Positions 17,247 to 26,928 of a stretch of DNA of 64,000 nt are shown piece after piece. Position 1 is the first letter of the stretch. Each line of letters opens with the position of its first letter. The notes below the pieces were generated by a model. The model did no database searches. It was not told where the DNA came from and saw only the letters and a program-made list of their open reading frames with translations. The position numbers and the translations under genes were made by a program. The stretch is from an uncultured Pseudomonadota bacterium (GTDB lineage: Bacteria > Bdellovibrionota_B > Oligoflexia > Oligoflexales > CAIYRB01), in assembly GCA_903928445.1 (NCBI GenBank), contig CAIYRB010000133.1:1-64000 (forward strand), written 5' to 3'.

Positions 17247-17541
17247 CGGCCACGACCTTTCTACGTCCACTCAGTTCAGAAGCAGCATCTACAGGCACAA
17301 CTCTTAAACGCTGCAGCGGCGCGCTGCATCAAAAGCCCTATAAGCAAGATGCGTACCGCTCCGGCGGCCAAGGCTTTTGCTGACTTAGCCACTGCCGGGC
17401 CGCCTAGAAAAAGACGCTATGGCTAATCACTGGTCACTCCTTGCCCTTGGCTTCCGCCGTAAATGTATGGCTGGAGTCACGGCCAACAGCCTGGTAGGTT
17501 ATCTGCCTCATGGAGCAAGCATCGCTATAAGGAGCGTAACC

Positions 17542-18663
17542 GTGGCCGACACTGACCTAAAAACCCCTCTATATCAGGTGCATAAAGCACATGGCGCGAA
17601 AATGGTCCCGTTTGGCGGCTGGCTCATGCCAGTCAGCTATAGCTCGGTGCTGCAAGAGCACCAAACGGTGCGGACTGCGTGTGGATTGTTCGATGTCAGC
17701 CACATGGGTGAATTGCAAGTCAAAGGGCCAGCAGCGACGACATTCCTCCAGCGGGTCTCCGTCAATGACGTGACCCGCCTGGGCGACGGGGAGGGTCAAT
17801 ACACCGCAATTCTCCACCCCGACGGCGGTATGATCGACGACCTCATCATTTACCGGATCCAGGCGGATCATTACTTTGTCTGTGTCAATGCCTCAAATAC
17901 CGACAAAGACTACCAATGGCTGTTGCAGCAAGCCAGCGCCATGGCCGGGGTCAAGGTCACCAATGAATCGACGCAGTGGTGCCAGCTGGCCGTTCAGGGC
18001 CCGAAAAGTACGTTGGCGGTTGAAGCGCTGCTAAGCCCCGTCACCAAGGCGCAGCTGAGTGGCCTTAACTACATGCAGATCATGCCCGTGAAGCTATTTG
18101 GGGTCGACGGCCTCATCGCCCGTACTGGCTACACCGGCGAGCACGGATACGAGCTGTACGTACCCAATGCCATCGCCGAGCGAACCTGGCATGGGCTGAT
18201 GGAGACCCATTCGCAAACAGGGATTCAACCGATCGGTCTAGGCGCCCGCGATACCCTGCGCCTGGAAGCCTGCTACCTGCTTTACGGCAACGACATGAAC
18301 GATGGTGTATCGCCCCTAGAAGCTGGAATCAGCTGGGCTGTTCGCTTGGAAAAAGGCGACTTTGTCGGTCGCGAGGCACTCGTCGCGCAAAAGGCCGCCG
18401 GACTAAATAGGTCTCAGTTTGCGTTGCGCATGAACGAGGACGGTATCCCACGCCACGGCATGGAGGTTTTCAAAGACGGCGACCTCGTTGGAGTCATCAA
18501 CAGCGGCAGCGTGTTGCCGACGCTTGGTGGGGCTGGCGGCCTGGCGCTGCTCAATCCCAAAAAGGTCGCCGTTGGCGACGTCGTCGAGGTCGATGTGCGC
18601 GGCAAAAGAAAACTTGCCCGCCTTGTTCCAAAGCCACTATATAAAGCTAAAGTCAAAAGCTAA
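17542..18663 (+). CDS. gcvT: Aminomethyltransferase (glycine cleavage T protein)
   Basis: T protein releases ammonia and passes the methylene group from the lipoyl arm of GcvH to tetrahydrofolate. The 373-residue chain has the family segments VPFGGWLMPVSYSS, FDVSHMGE, LAVQGPKS, GYTGEHGYELYV and GARDTLRLEA. AAGGAG seven bases before the GTG at 17542 sets the start; the open frame extends 41 codons further up without support. It is the first gene of gcvT-gcvH-gcvP. I see no glycine riboswitch in the 295 bases upstream. Confidence 0.96.
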   Translation: MADTDLKTPLYQVHKAHGAKMVPFGGWLMPVSYSSVLQEHQTVRTACGLFDVSHMGELQVKGPAATTFLQRVSVNDVTRLGDGEGQYTAILHPDGGMIDDLIIYRIQADHYFVCVNASNTDKDYQWLLQQASAMAGVKVTNESTQWCQLAVQGPKSTLAVEALLSPVTKAQLSGLNYMQIMPVKLFGVDGLIARTGYTGEHGYELYVPNAIAERTWHGLMETHSQTGIQPIGLGARDTLRLEACYLLYGNDMNDGVSPLEAGISWAVRLEKGDFVGREALVAQKAAGLNRSQFALRMNEDGIPRHGMEVFKDGDLVGVINSGSVLPTLGGAGGLALLNPKKVAVGDVVEVDVRGKRKLARLVPKPLYKAKVKS

Positions 18664-18725
18664 TTTAGTTATTGCAGCGATGTCCGCTGCGTCATCATCG
18701 TCGATTTTGCATGCAGGAGCTCAGG

Positions 18726-19109
18726 ATGGAATTCCCCAACGGCCTTAAGTACACCAAAGATCACGAATGGATTGATACCGCTGCAGCGCCCGTTACCATT
18801 GGCGTCACCGCCTACGCCGTCGATCAACTAGGCGATATCGTCCACGTCGAGCTGCCAAAGGTCGGCGACAGCTTCGAAGCAGGGGCCGCGTTTGGCACCA
18901 TTGAATCAACGAAAACCGTATCCGACCTTTATATGCCGGTCGCCGGCAAGGTGGTCGAGATCAACAAAGCCGCAGTCGCCAACCCCCAGTCTCTGCAAGA
19001 TGACCCCTACAAGCTCGGCTGGCTAGTTAAAGTCGAAGTCAAAAGCAAGATCGATGCCTCGACTCTACTTGATGCCAAGGCCTATCAGCACTTTGTCGCA
19101 GAAGCATAA
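18726..19109 (+). CDS. gcvH: Glycine cleavage H protein
   Basis: This lipoyl carrier shuttles the aminomethyl group between the P, T and L proteins. The 127-residue chain has the lipoylated lysine at 63 in GTIESTKTVSDLYMP, and KYTKDHEWI at the start. AGGAG six bases before the ATG at 18726 sets the start. The gene sits between gcvT and gcvP with short gaps, so it is one operon. No lipoate ligase or L-protein gene is nearby. Confidence 0.97.
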   Translation: MEFPNGLKYTKDHEWIDTAAAPVTIGVTAYAVDQLGDIVHVELPKVGDSFEAGAAFGTIESTKTVSDLYMPVAGKVVEINKAAVANPQSLQDDPYKLGWLVKVEVKSKIDASTLLDAKAYQHFVAEA

Positions 19110-19142
19110 ACACCGTCCTACCTAGTTAAGGGAGTTAGTTCA

Positions 19143-22037
19143 ATGCCGAGGTTGCAGGAATCCCTAGAGAAGCATGTTGATTTTGCCAGCCGCCATATCG
19201 GCCCTGACGCCAAAGAGTGCGCCAGCATGCTCGGCGACCTAGGTTACACCTCCTTGGACAAACTCATTGATGATGCGGTGCCTAAGGCCATTCGAGTGCA
19301 AAAGCCGTTGCTACTCGATGCCAAGCTGAGTGAGCCAGAGGCCTTGGCCAAGCTCAAAAAGATGGCGGCCAAGAACAAAATCTATCGCTCCTATATCGGC
19401 CAGGGCTATTACAATTGCCTGACGCCTGGAGTGATTCAACGCAACGTCTTAGAAAACCCTGGCTGGTATACCCAGTACACGCCTTACCAAGCGGAAATCG
19501 CGCAAGGCCGCCTCGAGGCGTTGCTAAATTTTCAAACGGTGGTGGCTGAACTTACCGGCTTGAAGGTCGCCAATGCCTCCTTGCTTGACGAAGCCACCGC
19601 TGCTGCCGAGGCGATGGGCCTGGCCTACAATGCGCGCGCTGAGGGGGCGTCGCAGATCTTTTTTGTCGCCAGCGACTGCCATCCGCAGACCTTGGCGGTG
19701 ATTCAAACGCGGGCAGAGCCTCTTGGCATAGAGGTAGTCGTCGGCGATCACACGAAGATCAGCTTCGACCCGCATGGTGCTGCTGGCGTGCCGTTTGGCG
19801 TCTTGCTGCAGTACCCAACCAGCACCGGCGACATCTTCGATTACGGTCCCTTCATCGCCAAAGCCCGCGCTGCGCACATCATCGTCACCCTCGCTACCGA
19901 CCTGCTTAGCTTAACCTTGCTAAAGAGCCCCGGTGAACTCGGCGCCGACATCGCCATAGGTAATGCCCAACGCTTTGGCGTGCCGCTTGGCTATGGTGGC
20001 CCGCACGCGGCCTTTTTTGCCACGCGCGAGGAGCTCAAGCGCAAGATTCCTGGCCGCATCATCGGCGTCTCCAAAGACGCTGAAGGACGAACCGCACTGC
20101 GCATGGCGCTGCAAACCAGAGAGCAGCATATCCGCCGTGACAAGGCCACGAGCAATATCTGCACCTCGCAGGTGCTCTTAGCCATCATGTCGAGCATGTA
20201 CGCTGTATACCATGGACCAGACGGGCTAACAGCCATCGCCACGCGCGTCCATGCCTTGACCACCACTTTAGCCCGGGGGCTGGCAAAACTCGGCTACAAA
20301 GTCGCCAATCTCAACTATTTTGACACACTGCGCGTCGCCCTTGGTCAGCGCAATCTCGAAACCCTTTGGGAGGCGGCCGACGCACAGCAGATCAATTTCC
20401 GCACCATCGACGAGAAGACCGTCGCACTGTCGCTCGATGAGACGACAACACTAAAAGACGTCTGGGACCTCCTTGGCATCTTTGCTCAAGGTATATCCCT
20501 GCCGTTTAATCAGTCGGACCTGACTTCAGACCTCGCCTGGAGTATCCCGCCTAGCCTCAAACGCAGCTCCCCCTTTCTGCAGCAAAAGGTGTTTAATACC
20601 CACCATTCGGAAACAAAAATGCTGCGCTACATCCGGCTTCTGGAAAGCCGCGATCTATCGCTTACACGCTCGATGATCCCGCTTGGATCGTGCACGATGA
20701 AACTAAACGCAACCAGCGAGTTATTGCCGGTGACATGGCCGGAGTTCAGTCAAATTCATCCATTCGTGCCTCGCGAACAAGCCGCGGGGTACCAAGAAAT
20801 GTTCCAGTCGCTGGAGAGTGCATTGGCCGAATGCACTGGATTTTCTCGGATTTCGCTGCAGCCAAATTCAGGGGCGCAAGGCGAATTCGCCGGCCTTTTA
20901 GTCGTAAGGAAATATCATCAAAGCCGAGGTGACGGCCATCGTAGCGTCTGCTTAATCCCCAAATCGGCCCACGGTACCAACCCGGCGAGTGCCGTGATGG
21001 CTGGTATGAGCGTGGTCGTGGTGGACTGCGATGAAAAGGGCAATATCGACCTGGAAGACCTTGCCAACAAGGCGGCTTTACATGCCGACAAGTTATCGCT
21101 GTTGATGGTGACCTATCCGTCCACTCACGGCGTCTTCGAAGAGGGCATCACGAAGATCTGCGAGATCGTGCACCGGCACGGCGGCCAGGTTTATATGGAC
21201 GGCGCTAACTTTAATGCTCAGCTAGGTGTTTGCAAGCCAGGCGAGTTTGGCCCTGATGTATGCCATCTAAACCTGCACAAAACCTTCTGCATCCCACATG
21301 GTGGTGGCGGCCCCGGGATGGGCCCCATCGGTGTGAGAGAGCACCTTGCGCCCTTTCTCCCAGGTCACCCAGTCGTCAAAACCGGCGGCTCGCAAGCGAC
21401 TGGACCGGTATCGGCGGCTCCTTGGGGCAGCCCAAGTATTCTGCCCATCTCGATGATGTATATCTGGATGATGGGGCCAGACGGACTAACCCGCGCAACC
21501 AAGACCGCTATCTTAAGTGCCAATTATATCGCCAAGAAGCTCGAGCCAGACTATCCGGTACTCTACCGCGGCTTAAATAATCTCGTTGCGCACGAGTGCA
21601 TCATCGACCTGCGGCAGCTTAAAGCTAAGTCTGGCATCGAGGTCGAGGACGTCGCCAAGCGCCTGATGGACTATGGGTTTCACGCGCCAACGGTCTCGTT
21701 TCCAGTGGCGGGAACGCTGATGATCGAACCGACTGAGAGCGAGGGCAAAGACGAACTTGACCGCTTCTGCGCGGCCATGTCATCCATTCGCGCCGAGATC
21801 CGCGACGTCGAATCTGGACGGGCGGACAAACAAAATAATGTTTTGAAAAATGCTCCGCACACGGCAGAGCTGCTACTGCAAGACCAGTGGGACAGACCTT
21901 ATAGCCGAACCCAGGCCGCTTACCCAGCCGCCTGGTCTCGAGCGACGAAGTTCTGGCCGGCGGTTGCAAGGATCGACCAGGCCTACGGCGACCGTAATCT
22001 GGTGTGTACTTGCGACCCGATTGAGTCCTACCAATAG
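19143..22037 (+). CDS. gcvP: Glycine dehydrogenase (decarboxylating), P protein
   Basis: This PLP enzyme decarboxylates glycine and loads the aminomethyl group onto GcvH. It is a single 964-residue chain (the fused alpha-beta form, not split gcvPA/gcvPB), starting with the SRHIGP signature and carrying the Schiff-base lysine at 713 in [21 protein letters not shown] eight bases before the ATG supports the start. It is the last gene of the glycine cleavage operon and ends 38 bases from convergent rapZ. Confidence 0.97.
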   Translation: MPRLQESLEKHVDFASRHIGPDAKECASMLGDLGYTSLDKLIDDAVPKAIRVQKPLLLDAKLSEPEALAKLKKMAAKNKIYRSYIGQGYYNCLTPGVIQRNVLENPGWYTQYTPYQAEIAQGRLEALLNFQTVVAELTGLKVANASLLDEATAAAEAMGLAYNARAEGASQIFFVASDCHPQTLAVIQTRAEPLGIEVVVGDHTKISFDPHGAAGVPFGVLLQYPTSTGDIFDYGPFIAKARAAHIIVTLATDLLSLTLLKSPGELGADIAIGNAQRFGVPLGYGGPHAAFFATREELKRKIPGRIIGVSKDAEGRTALRMALQTREQHIRRDKATSNICTSQVLLAIMSSMYAVYHGPDGLTAIATRVHALTTTLARGLAKLGYKVANLNYFDTLRVALGQRNLETLWEAADAQQINFRTIDEKTVALSLDETTTLKDVWDLLGIFAQGISLPFNQSDLTSDLAWSIPPSLKRSSPFLQQKVFNTHHSETKMLRYIRLLESRDLSLTRSMIPLGSCTMKLNATSELLPVTWPEFSQIHPFVPREQAAGYQEMFQSLESALAECTGFSRISLQPNSGAQGEFAGLLVVRKYHQSRGDGHRSVCLIPKSAHGTNPASAVMAGMSVVVVDCDEKGNIDLEDLANKAALHADKLSLLMVTYPSTHGVFEEGITKICEIVHRHGGQVYMDGANFNAQLGVCKPGEFGPDVCHLNLHKTFCIPHGGGGPGMGPIGVREHLAPFLPGHPVVKTGGSQATGPVSAAPWGSPSILPISMMYIWMMGPDGLTRATKTAILSANYIAKKLEPDYPVLYRGLNNLVAHECIIDLRQLKAKSGIEVEDVAKRLMDYGFHAPTVSFPVAGTLMIEPTESEGKDELDRFCAAMSSIRAEIRDVESGRADKQNNVLKNAPHTAELLLQDQWDRPYSRTQAAYPAAWSRATKFWPAVARIDQAYGDRNLVCTCDPIESYQ

Positions 22038-22075
22038 CTAGAGCAAGATAGGGTAGAGTAGGGGCACCGACGCGG

Positions 22076-22966
22076 TTACCGGTCGATGTCCCGATGCACA
22101 ATCGTCACCAGGGTCTGCACCGGCAACGATTTTAAAACGCCGCGCCCGAGCTCTTCGGCAAAGCAAACACTGCGATGACGACCACCGGTGCAACCAATGC
22201 CAAGCCGAAAGTAATGCTTTCCCTCAAGATAATACAGCGGGAGTAGGAAGCGCAAAAAATCCTCGATCTTCGCCAGCATCGTGCGTGCCGGCTCCGTCGA
22301 GAAGATATAGTCTCGCACTGCCTGGTCCAGCCCCGACTTTTCTCGCAACCCTTCAACAAAGTAGGGGTTATCAAGAAAACGCAGGTCGAACAGCGTATCG
22401 ATCGGCTGGGCTTGGCCATATTTAAAACCAAAGCTAGAGACCGTGACATGCAACTGCCGAGCCGGCAACTCATCCACGAGACGCCGTTCCACAGCACGCG
22501 CTAACTGCTGAGGGGTCCAAGCAGAGGTGTCAAAGACACAATCGGAAGCTTCCTCGACAACGCCGAGAAGCTCCCTTTCAAGCTCAATCGCCTCTGGTAG
22601 GGTGTCGCCTTCCTTGAGCAAAGGATGCCGCCGCCTCGTCGCACCAAACCTGGTCGCTAGAACATGAGTTTCTGCGGTTAAAAACAGAACCTCAAGGCGA
22701 ACACGGCGTGCCAGCTCCTTCTTTAGCTGCGGAAACTGCACGGCAAAGCTCTGATCGCGCAGGTCCATGCACAAGGCCAAACCATGCTTGGCGACGATCC
22801 GTCCACTCTCGACCAGATCGATGGTTGGCCCAATCAACTCCATCGGCAAATTATCGATGCAGTATAAGCCCGCATCGGCTAAAGCATGAAGCGCAGTTGA
22901 ATTACCCGCTCCCGAGAGACCGGTGACGATAACCAGCAAAGGACTCGATGCTGATGCAACCACCAC
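22076..22966 (-). CDS. rapZ: RapZ-family nucleotide-binding protein with altered Walker A
   Basis: RapZ-type proteins (formerly YvcJ/YhbJ) bind nucleotides and, in E. coli, hand the GlmZ sRNA to RNase E. The 296-residue chain keeps YCIDNLP, the Walker-B-like region and the C-terminal GIGCTGGRHRSVCFAEEL. The P-loop reads GLSGAGNST: residue 22 is Asn (AAT codon) where the family has the Walker A Lys, so nucleotide binding may be weak or lost. The GTG start has AGGAG six bases upstream. It is the last gene of the rpoN cluster, 17 bases after rpoN. Confidence 0.92.
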   Translation of the reverse strand: MVVASASSPLLVIVTGLSGAGNSTALHALADAGLYCIDNLPMELIGPTIDLVESGRIVAKHGLALCMDLRDQSFAVQFPQLKKELARRVRLEVLFLTAETHVLATRFGATRRRHPLLKEGDTLPEAIELERELLGVVEEASDCVFDTSAWTPQQLARAVERRLVDELPARQLHVTVSSFGFKYGQAQPIDTLFDLRFLDNPYFVEGLREKSGLDQAVRDYIFSTEPARTMLAKIEDFLRFLLPLYYLEGKHYFRLGIGCTGGRHRSVCFAEELGRGVLKSLPVQTLVTIVHRDIDR

Positions 22967-22983
22967 CGAATTCTCCTCGTTGT

Positions 22984-24456
22984 TCAGTAGAACTTCTTGC
23001 GCTTACTTGATGGCAAAATATGCAGCTGTTCTCGGTATTTTGCGACCGTGCGCCGGGCTAATTGAATGCCCTTTTCTTCGAGGATTTCGACGATTCGTTG
23101 ATCCGACAGCGGCCGCTTGGCATCCTCAGCCTTGATCAGTTCGGAAATCATCCGCTTCACCGATTCGCTGGCCATATCCTGGCCATCAGCCCTGGTCACT
23201 GAGCTATTGAAGAAATATTTGAGTTCAAAAACTCCACGCGGAGTATGTACATACTTATTATTGGTCACCCGACTGATAGTCGACTCATGCATACTGATAT
23301 CTTCAGCGACGTCCTTTAGAATCATCGGCTTTAAAAATTGCACGCCGTGTTCAAAAAACTCGCGCTGACGCTGCACGATACATTCGGTAACCCGGTAGAT
23401 CGTCCGCTGGCGCTGACGGATCGATTTAATAAGCCACTCGGCAGCTTTCATCTTATCGGTAATATAGTTTTTATCATCGCCCTTCGACTTTTTGTCCGTC
23501 ATCATATCCATGTAGAAATTACTGATGCGTAAGCGCGGCAGGCCGTCTTCATTGAGATTGACCATCCATTCGTCGCCAAGCTTGAACACATAGACGTCTG
23601 GGGTGATGTACTGCGCTTCGTTATTGCCAAACTGTCGCCCTGGAACCGGTTCGAGCTCAGCGATGATCGCCACGTTGTCGATGACCTGTTGCAGCGTGAT
23701 CTTCATCACTTTGCCGATCTGGGCGAAATTTCGCGTCTCAAGTTCAGGCAGGTGATTGGCGACAATGACCTCGACGATGCCATTTTTTAGATGTGCGCCC
23801 CTTAATTGTATGAGCAGACACTCTTTTAAATCACGAGCACCAACACCCGGAGGGTCTAGTCGTTGGATCGTATCGAGGATATCTTCAAACTGCTCGAGAC
23901 TAAATCCCTCGCTCGATGCAAGATCCTCTATCGATTGCGTCAAATATCCACGATCATCGATATTGCCAATGATGAGCGTCGCCATTTTGCGCTCGTCGTC
24001 ATCAAAGTCCAACTCGCCTAGTTGACCCATCAGATGGTCTTGCAAAGTGCTGACTTTGGAGACCATATTTTCATAGTTTGGGTGCTCGTCGTCGCTGGCT
24101 TTTTTCGAGGCCGTGGTCGCCGCTGGAGCTTGCTCCTGGTAACGGTTTAAGGCTTCCCAGTCGAGGTCACCATTCTCTTTATCATTGTTGGTCGCATCGA
24201 CGATGTTGCCGGCGTCTTGCATCGACTCTGAAATAACCTGTTCTTCCGTGCGCTCTTGCTCCCGCTCAGCCTGGGCGATTTCCTCAGGACTCTCGAGCGC
24301 GCCCTCCTCTAAGCACGGGTTCTCGGCAATCTGCGTTGCCACAAATTGCTCCAGCTCGAGGCGCGACAGCTGGAGCAGCTTGATCGCCTGCTGCAGCTGC
24401 GGCGTCATCAGCAGCTGTTGAGTCAGTTTGAGACTTTGCTTTAGTTCAAATGCCAT
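22984..24456 (-). CDS. rpoN: RNA polymerase sigma-54 factor
   Basis: This is the alternative sigma factor for enhancer-dependent promoters. The 490-residue chain has the Gln-rich activator-contact region I (LKLTQQLLMTPQLQQAIKLLQLS), an acidic region II with low complexity, the core-binding region, the HTH and the C-terminal RpoN box ARRTVAKYRE at 467-476. It lies after lptB with a 153-base gap and before rapZ. No enhancer-binding activator or hpf/ptsN gene is in the cluster. Confidence 0.97.
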   Translation of the reverse strand: MAFELKQSLKLTQQLLMTPQLQQAIKLLQLSRLELEQFVATQIAENPCLEEGALESPEEIAQAEREQERTEEQVISESMQDAGNIVDATNNDKENGDLDWEALNRYQEQAPAATTASKKASDDEHPNYENMVSKVSTLQDHLMGQLGELDFDDDERKMATLIIGNIDDRGYLTQSIEDLASSEGFSLEQFEDILDTIQRLDPPGVGARDLKECLLIQLRGAHLKNGIVEVIVANHLPELETRNFAQIGKVMKITLQQVIDNVAIIAELEPVPGRQFGNNEAQYITPDVYVFKLGDEWMVNLNEDGLPRLRISNFYMDMMTDKKSKGDDKNYITDKMKAAEWLIKSIRQRQRTIYRVTECIVQRQREFFEHGVQFLKPMILKDVAEDISMHESTISRVTNNKYVHTPRGVFELKYFFNSSVTRADGQDMASESVKRMISELIKAEDAKRPLSDQRIVEILEEKGIQLARRTVAKYREQLHILPSSKRKKFY

Positions 24457-24609
24457 GGCTTCAGAGCCTAACTAAATGCGAGGATAGATGGACTGGACGT
24501 CTCACCCATTCCTCTATCATAAGGTCTGAGCCACTCTACATGCAAAAAAAAATCCAATCTCGAACTTCGCGCCTAAATGAGTTAAATCGTCGTAATTAAT
24601 GGGAATTAA

Positions 24610-25365
24610 CTACAACTTGAAGTGTTCACCGAGATAAGTGTCACGAACGATTTGATTGGACGCGACCTCCCCCGGCAAGCCGTCTGCAATGATTTGCCCT
24701 CCGGCCAAAATATATGCGCGGTCACAACTACCTAAGGTCTCACGGACATTGTGGTCTGTGATGAGAACGCCCAAACCTTCGTCGCGCAGATTGCTGATGA
24801 TCCCCTGAATTTCCTGCACGGTCATCGGGTCGATGCCTGCAAACGGTTCGTCAAGAAGCAGGAACTTTGGCTGGATGATGAGAGCCCGAGCAATCTCTAC
24901 GCGGCGGCGCTCGCCACCAGAAAGAGCTGCGCCCATTGATTTAGCAATGCGCCCGATCTGAAACTTTGACAGAAGCTCCTCTAGATACCGTGAACGCTCG
25001 GCACGCGGCACACGGCATATTTCCATCACCGACAACAGATTGTCTTCGACCGACATACGGCGAAAAATCGACATATTCTGCGGCAGGTAACTGATGCCCT
25101 TGCGTGCCCGGATATGCATCGGCAGATGGGTGATTTCCTCGTCGCCCATGAAAACCTGACCGCTGGTTGGATAAAGCAGCCCAACCACCATATAAAAACT
25201 GGTGGTCTTACCGGCTCCGTTGGGTCCAAGCAGGCCCACCACCTCACCTTGCTTCACGTGAAATGAGACCGACTTAACAACCTGACGTTGCTTAAACCAG
25301 CGTTCTAAGGCCACCGCTTTCAATTCAAGGTCATGGATAGTTGCAGCGCGACGAGCCGTGGTCAT
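24610..25365 (-). CDS. lptB: LPS export ABC transporter ATPase LptB
   Basis: This cytoplasmic ATPase drives LPS extraction by the LptBFGC complex. The 251-residue chain has Walker A GPNGAGKTT (47-55), signature LSGGERRRVEIARAL, Walker B LLLDEPFAGIDP and the LptB-type H-loop ITDHNVRETL. Its ATG overlaps the stop of lptA by four bases (ATGA), so the two are coupled. An internal 10-bp palindrome TTCACGTGAA (25253-25262) resembles a parS core but is coding. Confidence 0.95.
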   Translation of the reverse strand: MTTARRAATIHDLELKAVALERWFKQRQVVKSVSFHVKQGEVVGLLGPNGAGKTTSFYMVVGLLYPTSGQVFMGDEEITHLPMHIRARKGISYLPQNMSIFRRMSVEDNLLSVMEICRVPRAERSRYLEELLSKFQIGRIAKSMGAALSGGERRRVEIARALIIQPKFLLLDEPFAGIDPMTVQEIQGIISNLRDEGLGVLITDHNVRETLGSCDRAYILAGGQIIADGLPGEVASNQIVRDTYLGEHFKL

Positions 25366-26282
25366 GGCGATGTCCCATCCGAATGGGCCTGAGGCGGGCC
25401 AAGTGGCTTCTTCACGGCTGCTGGCTTGAAGGTGGGCGCCTTGGGTTTTGGCGCATTTGTTGTCTTCGCTTTGGCAGCCGGCTTACCATCTTTTTCCTCG
25501 GCCTGGACTTCACCCTCGACGCGGTCGGCGCGGATCCAGCCTGTATTCATCTCGTAAGTGATCTTACGACTACGAATCACTGAGTCTTCACCGCGGAGTA
25601 GTTTAGCATTGCCTTCAAGCACCACGGTCCGCTCGCTGTTGAGAAAGACCGCCCGGTCACCAAAGGCTTTAAACTTATCGCCGCTATTTTCGTCGACGCC
25701 ATCGATCCGGACGTTACCCTCGGCGATGACTTTGCGAACCTGGTGCGATCCCTCGTCAAAAAGCACCTGCGCCCTTTCGCTTTCTAGCTTCATTTCGCCT
25801 TGGGTCACCACGACGTTGTGGAGTAGCTCGACGGTGCCTTTCTCGCGCAGGCCCTTAAGACCCTCGCTTTTGAAAAAAACTGGCAGCTGCTCCGCCGATT
25901 TGCCCTTGGGGCTCTTCACCCGGCTGGGCTTACCTGAATTCTTCGGGGCAATGACTGTCGTCGCGCCACTTGAGGGCGTGGACTTCGGGTGTGCCGCGGG
26001 CTCTTTGAATCCCGACGCTGCATCGGTATCAGAGGTGGTCTCGATTCGCGGCACTGGACTAGGTTTACCTACTTGATCCAATTTGGTGGCGGGTGGAGCT
26101 TGGTCACCAGAAGGCCGGCCACCCCCATCTTCGCTGGCCTGTGGTGGCGGCGCCACCGTATCCTCCTCTTGCTCGGAGTCAAGGATGTCCGCGCGCAGAG
26201 GGTGTGCTCCAAGCAATAAGAATAAGCACAGGGGCACTGTCCACAGCCCCAAGCAAACGTGTCTAGTGGTGTTGCTCGACAA
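25362..26282 (-). CDS. lptA: LptA/OstA-like periplasmic LPS transport protein
   Basis: The 306-residue protein has a signal-like hydrophobic segment (LCLFLLLGAHPLRA|DIL), about 90 residues of Pro/Ser/Thr-rich linker unusual for LptA, then an OstA beta-jellyroll pattern (LLHNVVVTQGEMKLESERAQVLF, VIAEGNVRI, VLEGNAKLLRGEDSVIRS) and a Lys/Ala/Pro tail. LptA monomers form the periplasmic bridge. I start at TTG 26282, six bases after GGGAG inside the end of lptC; an in-frame TTG at 26306 lacks a site. The product is much longer than the roughly 185-residue E. coli protein. Confidence 0.8.
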   Translation of the reverse strand: MSSNTTRHVCLGLWTVPLCLFLLLGAHPLRADILDSEQEEDTVAPPPQASEDGGGRPSGDQAPPATKLDQVGKPSPVPRIETTSDTDAASGFKEPAAHPKSTPSSGATTVIAPKNSGKPSRVKSPKGKSAEQLPVFFKSEGLKGLREKGTVELLHNVVVTQGEMKLESERAQVLFDEGSHQVRKVIAEGNVRIDGVDENSGDKFKAFGDRAVFLNSERTVVLEGNAKLLRGEDSVIRSRKITYEMNTGWIRADRVEGEVQAEEKDGKPAAKAKTTNAPKPKAPTFKPAAVKKPLGPPQAHSDGTSP

Positions 26283-26856
26283 GGACTTCTCCCTTGATCT
26301 GGCCAATCATGTTAAGCACCTGGTTCGCCAGTTCGTAAGTAAAGCCCTCGTCACCCATGAAGACGCGACCTGGCCCTTCCACTCGAACTGGACGTACCGA
26401 CCTTACAACTTTTTCGCTGTTGACGTATTCGGCATAATCCGTCGTCAGTAGGTGCTCCTTCATGCCTACTTCAACAAAACCAGTCAGTTCTGCCCGATCC
26501 AGCTCGCTTGATTGATCAAGCATCTTGGTTAAACTTGTGGATTTAAAGTAGGTGGTCACCGACTCAGCACCCAATGTCTCACGCTCGCCCGCTGCCGTCA
26601 GGCGCTCCCCGCGGATCTCGCCGTCTAGTTGCACCACATTTGGTTCGTAAAAGTCGCCCACCCGAGCCTTCAACTTTGCCTTGAGTAGATCTCCTTCGTA
26701 ACGATAAACAACGAAATCCTCCAGCCGGGCCCGCGGATCCCGGATCGAGCCCTTGCTCAAATTTTCCTTCAGCGACTTGGTATCGCGCGTGACAAAGACG
26801 TACAGGCCAAGCGCCAAGCTCAGGAGAAACCCGACGATCACCAGCTTCTTGCCCAA
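26263..26856 (-). CDS. lptC: LptC-like inner-membrane LPS export protein
   Basis: The 197-residue protein has one N-terminal membrane helix (LVIVGFLLSLALGLYVFV) and a periplasmic OstA-like beta domain (LEDFVVYRYEGDLLKAKLKARVG, VTTYFKSTSLTKML, LTTDYAEYVNSEKVV), the plan of LptC, which passes LPS from LptBFG to LptA. Identification rests on topology and position directly before lptA and lptB. Its last codons overlap the start of lptA. Confidence 0.82.
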   Translation of the reverse strand: MGKKLVIVGFLLSLALGLYVFVTRDTKSLKENLSKGSIRDPRARLEDFVVYRYEGDLLKAKLKARVGDFYEPNVVQLDGEIRGERLTAAGERETLGAESVTTYFKSTSLTKMLDQSSELDRAELTGFVEVGMKEHLLTTDYAEYVNSEKVVRSVRPVRVEGPGRVFMGDEGFTYELANQVLNMIGQIKGEVLVEQHH

Positions 26857-26928
26857 TGAGTCCTAGCCTCCAAATCCAAACCAAGCGCCCCGTGGTCGAA
26901 GCAGCCCTGGTTTTAGTTTAGCGGATCA

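Noticed and set aside
17247-17541. Glycine riboswitch upstream of gcvT
   Set aside because: The conserved GGAGAG...ACCGCCGAAGG-type core is not found; the leader shows nothing clear.
25253-25262. parS-like core TTCACGTGAA inside lptB
   Set aside because: It differs from the local 16-bp parS at five positions and lies in conserved coding sequence.
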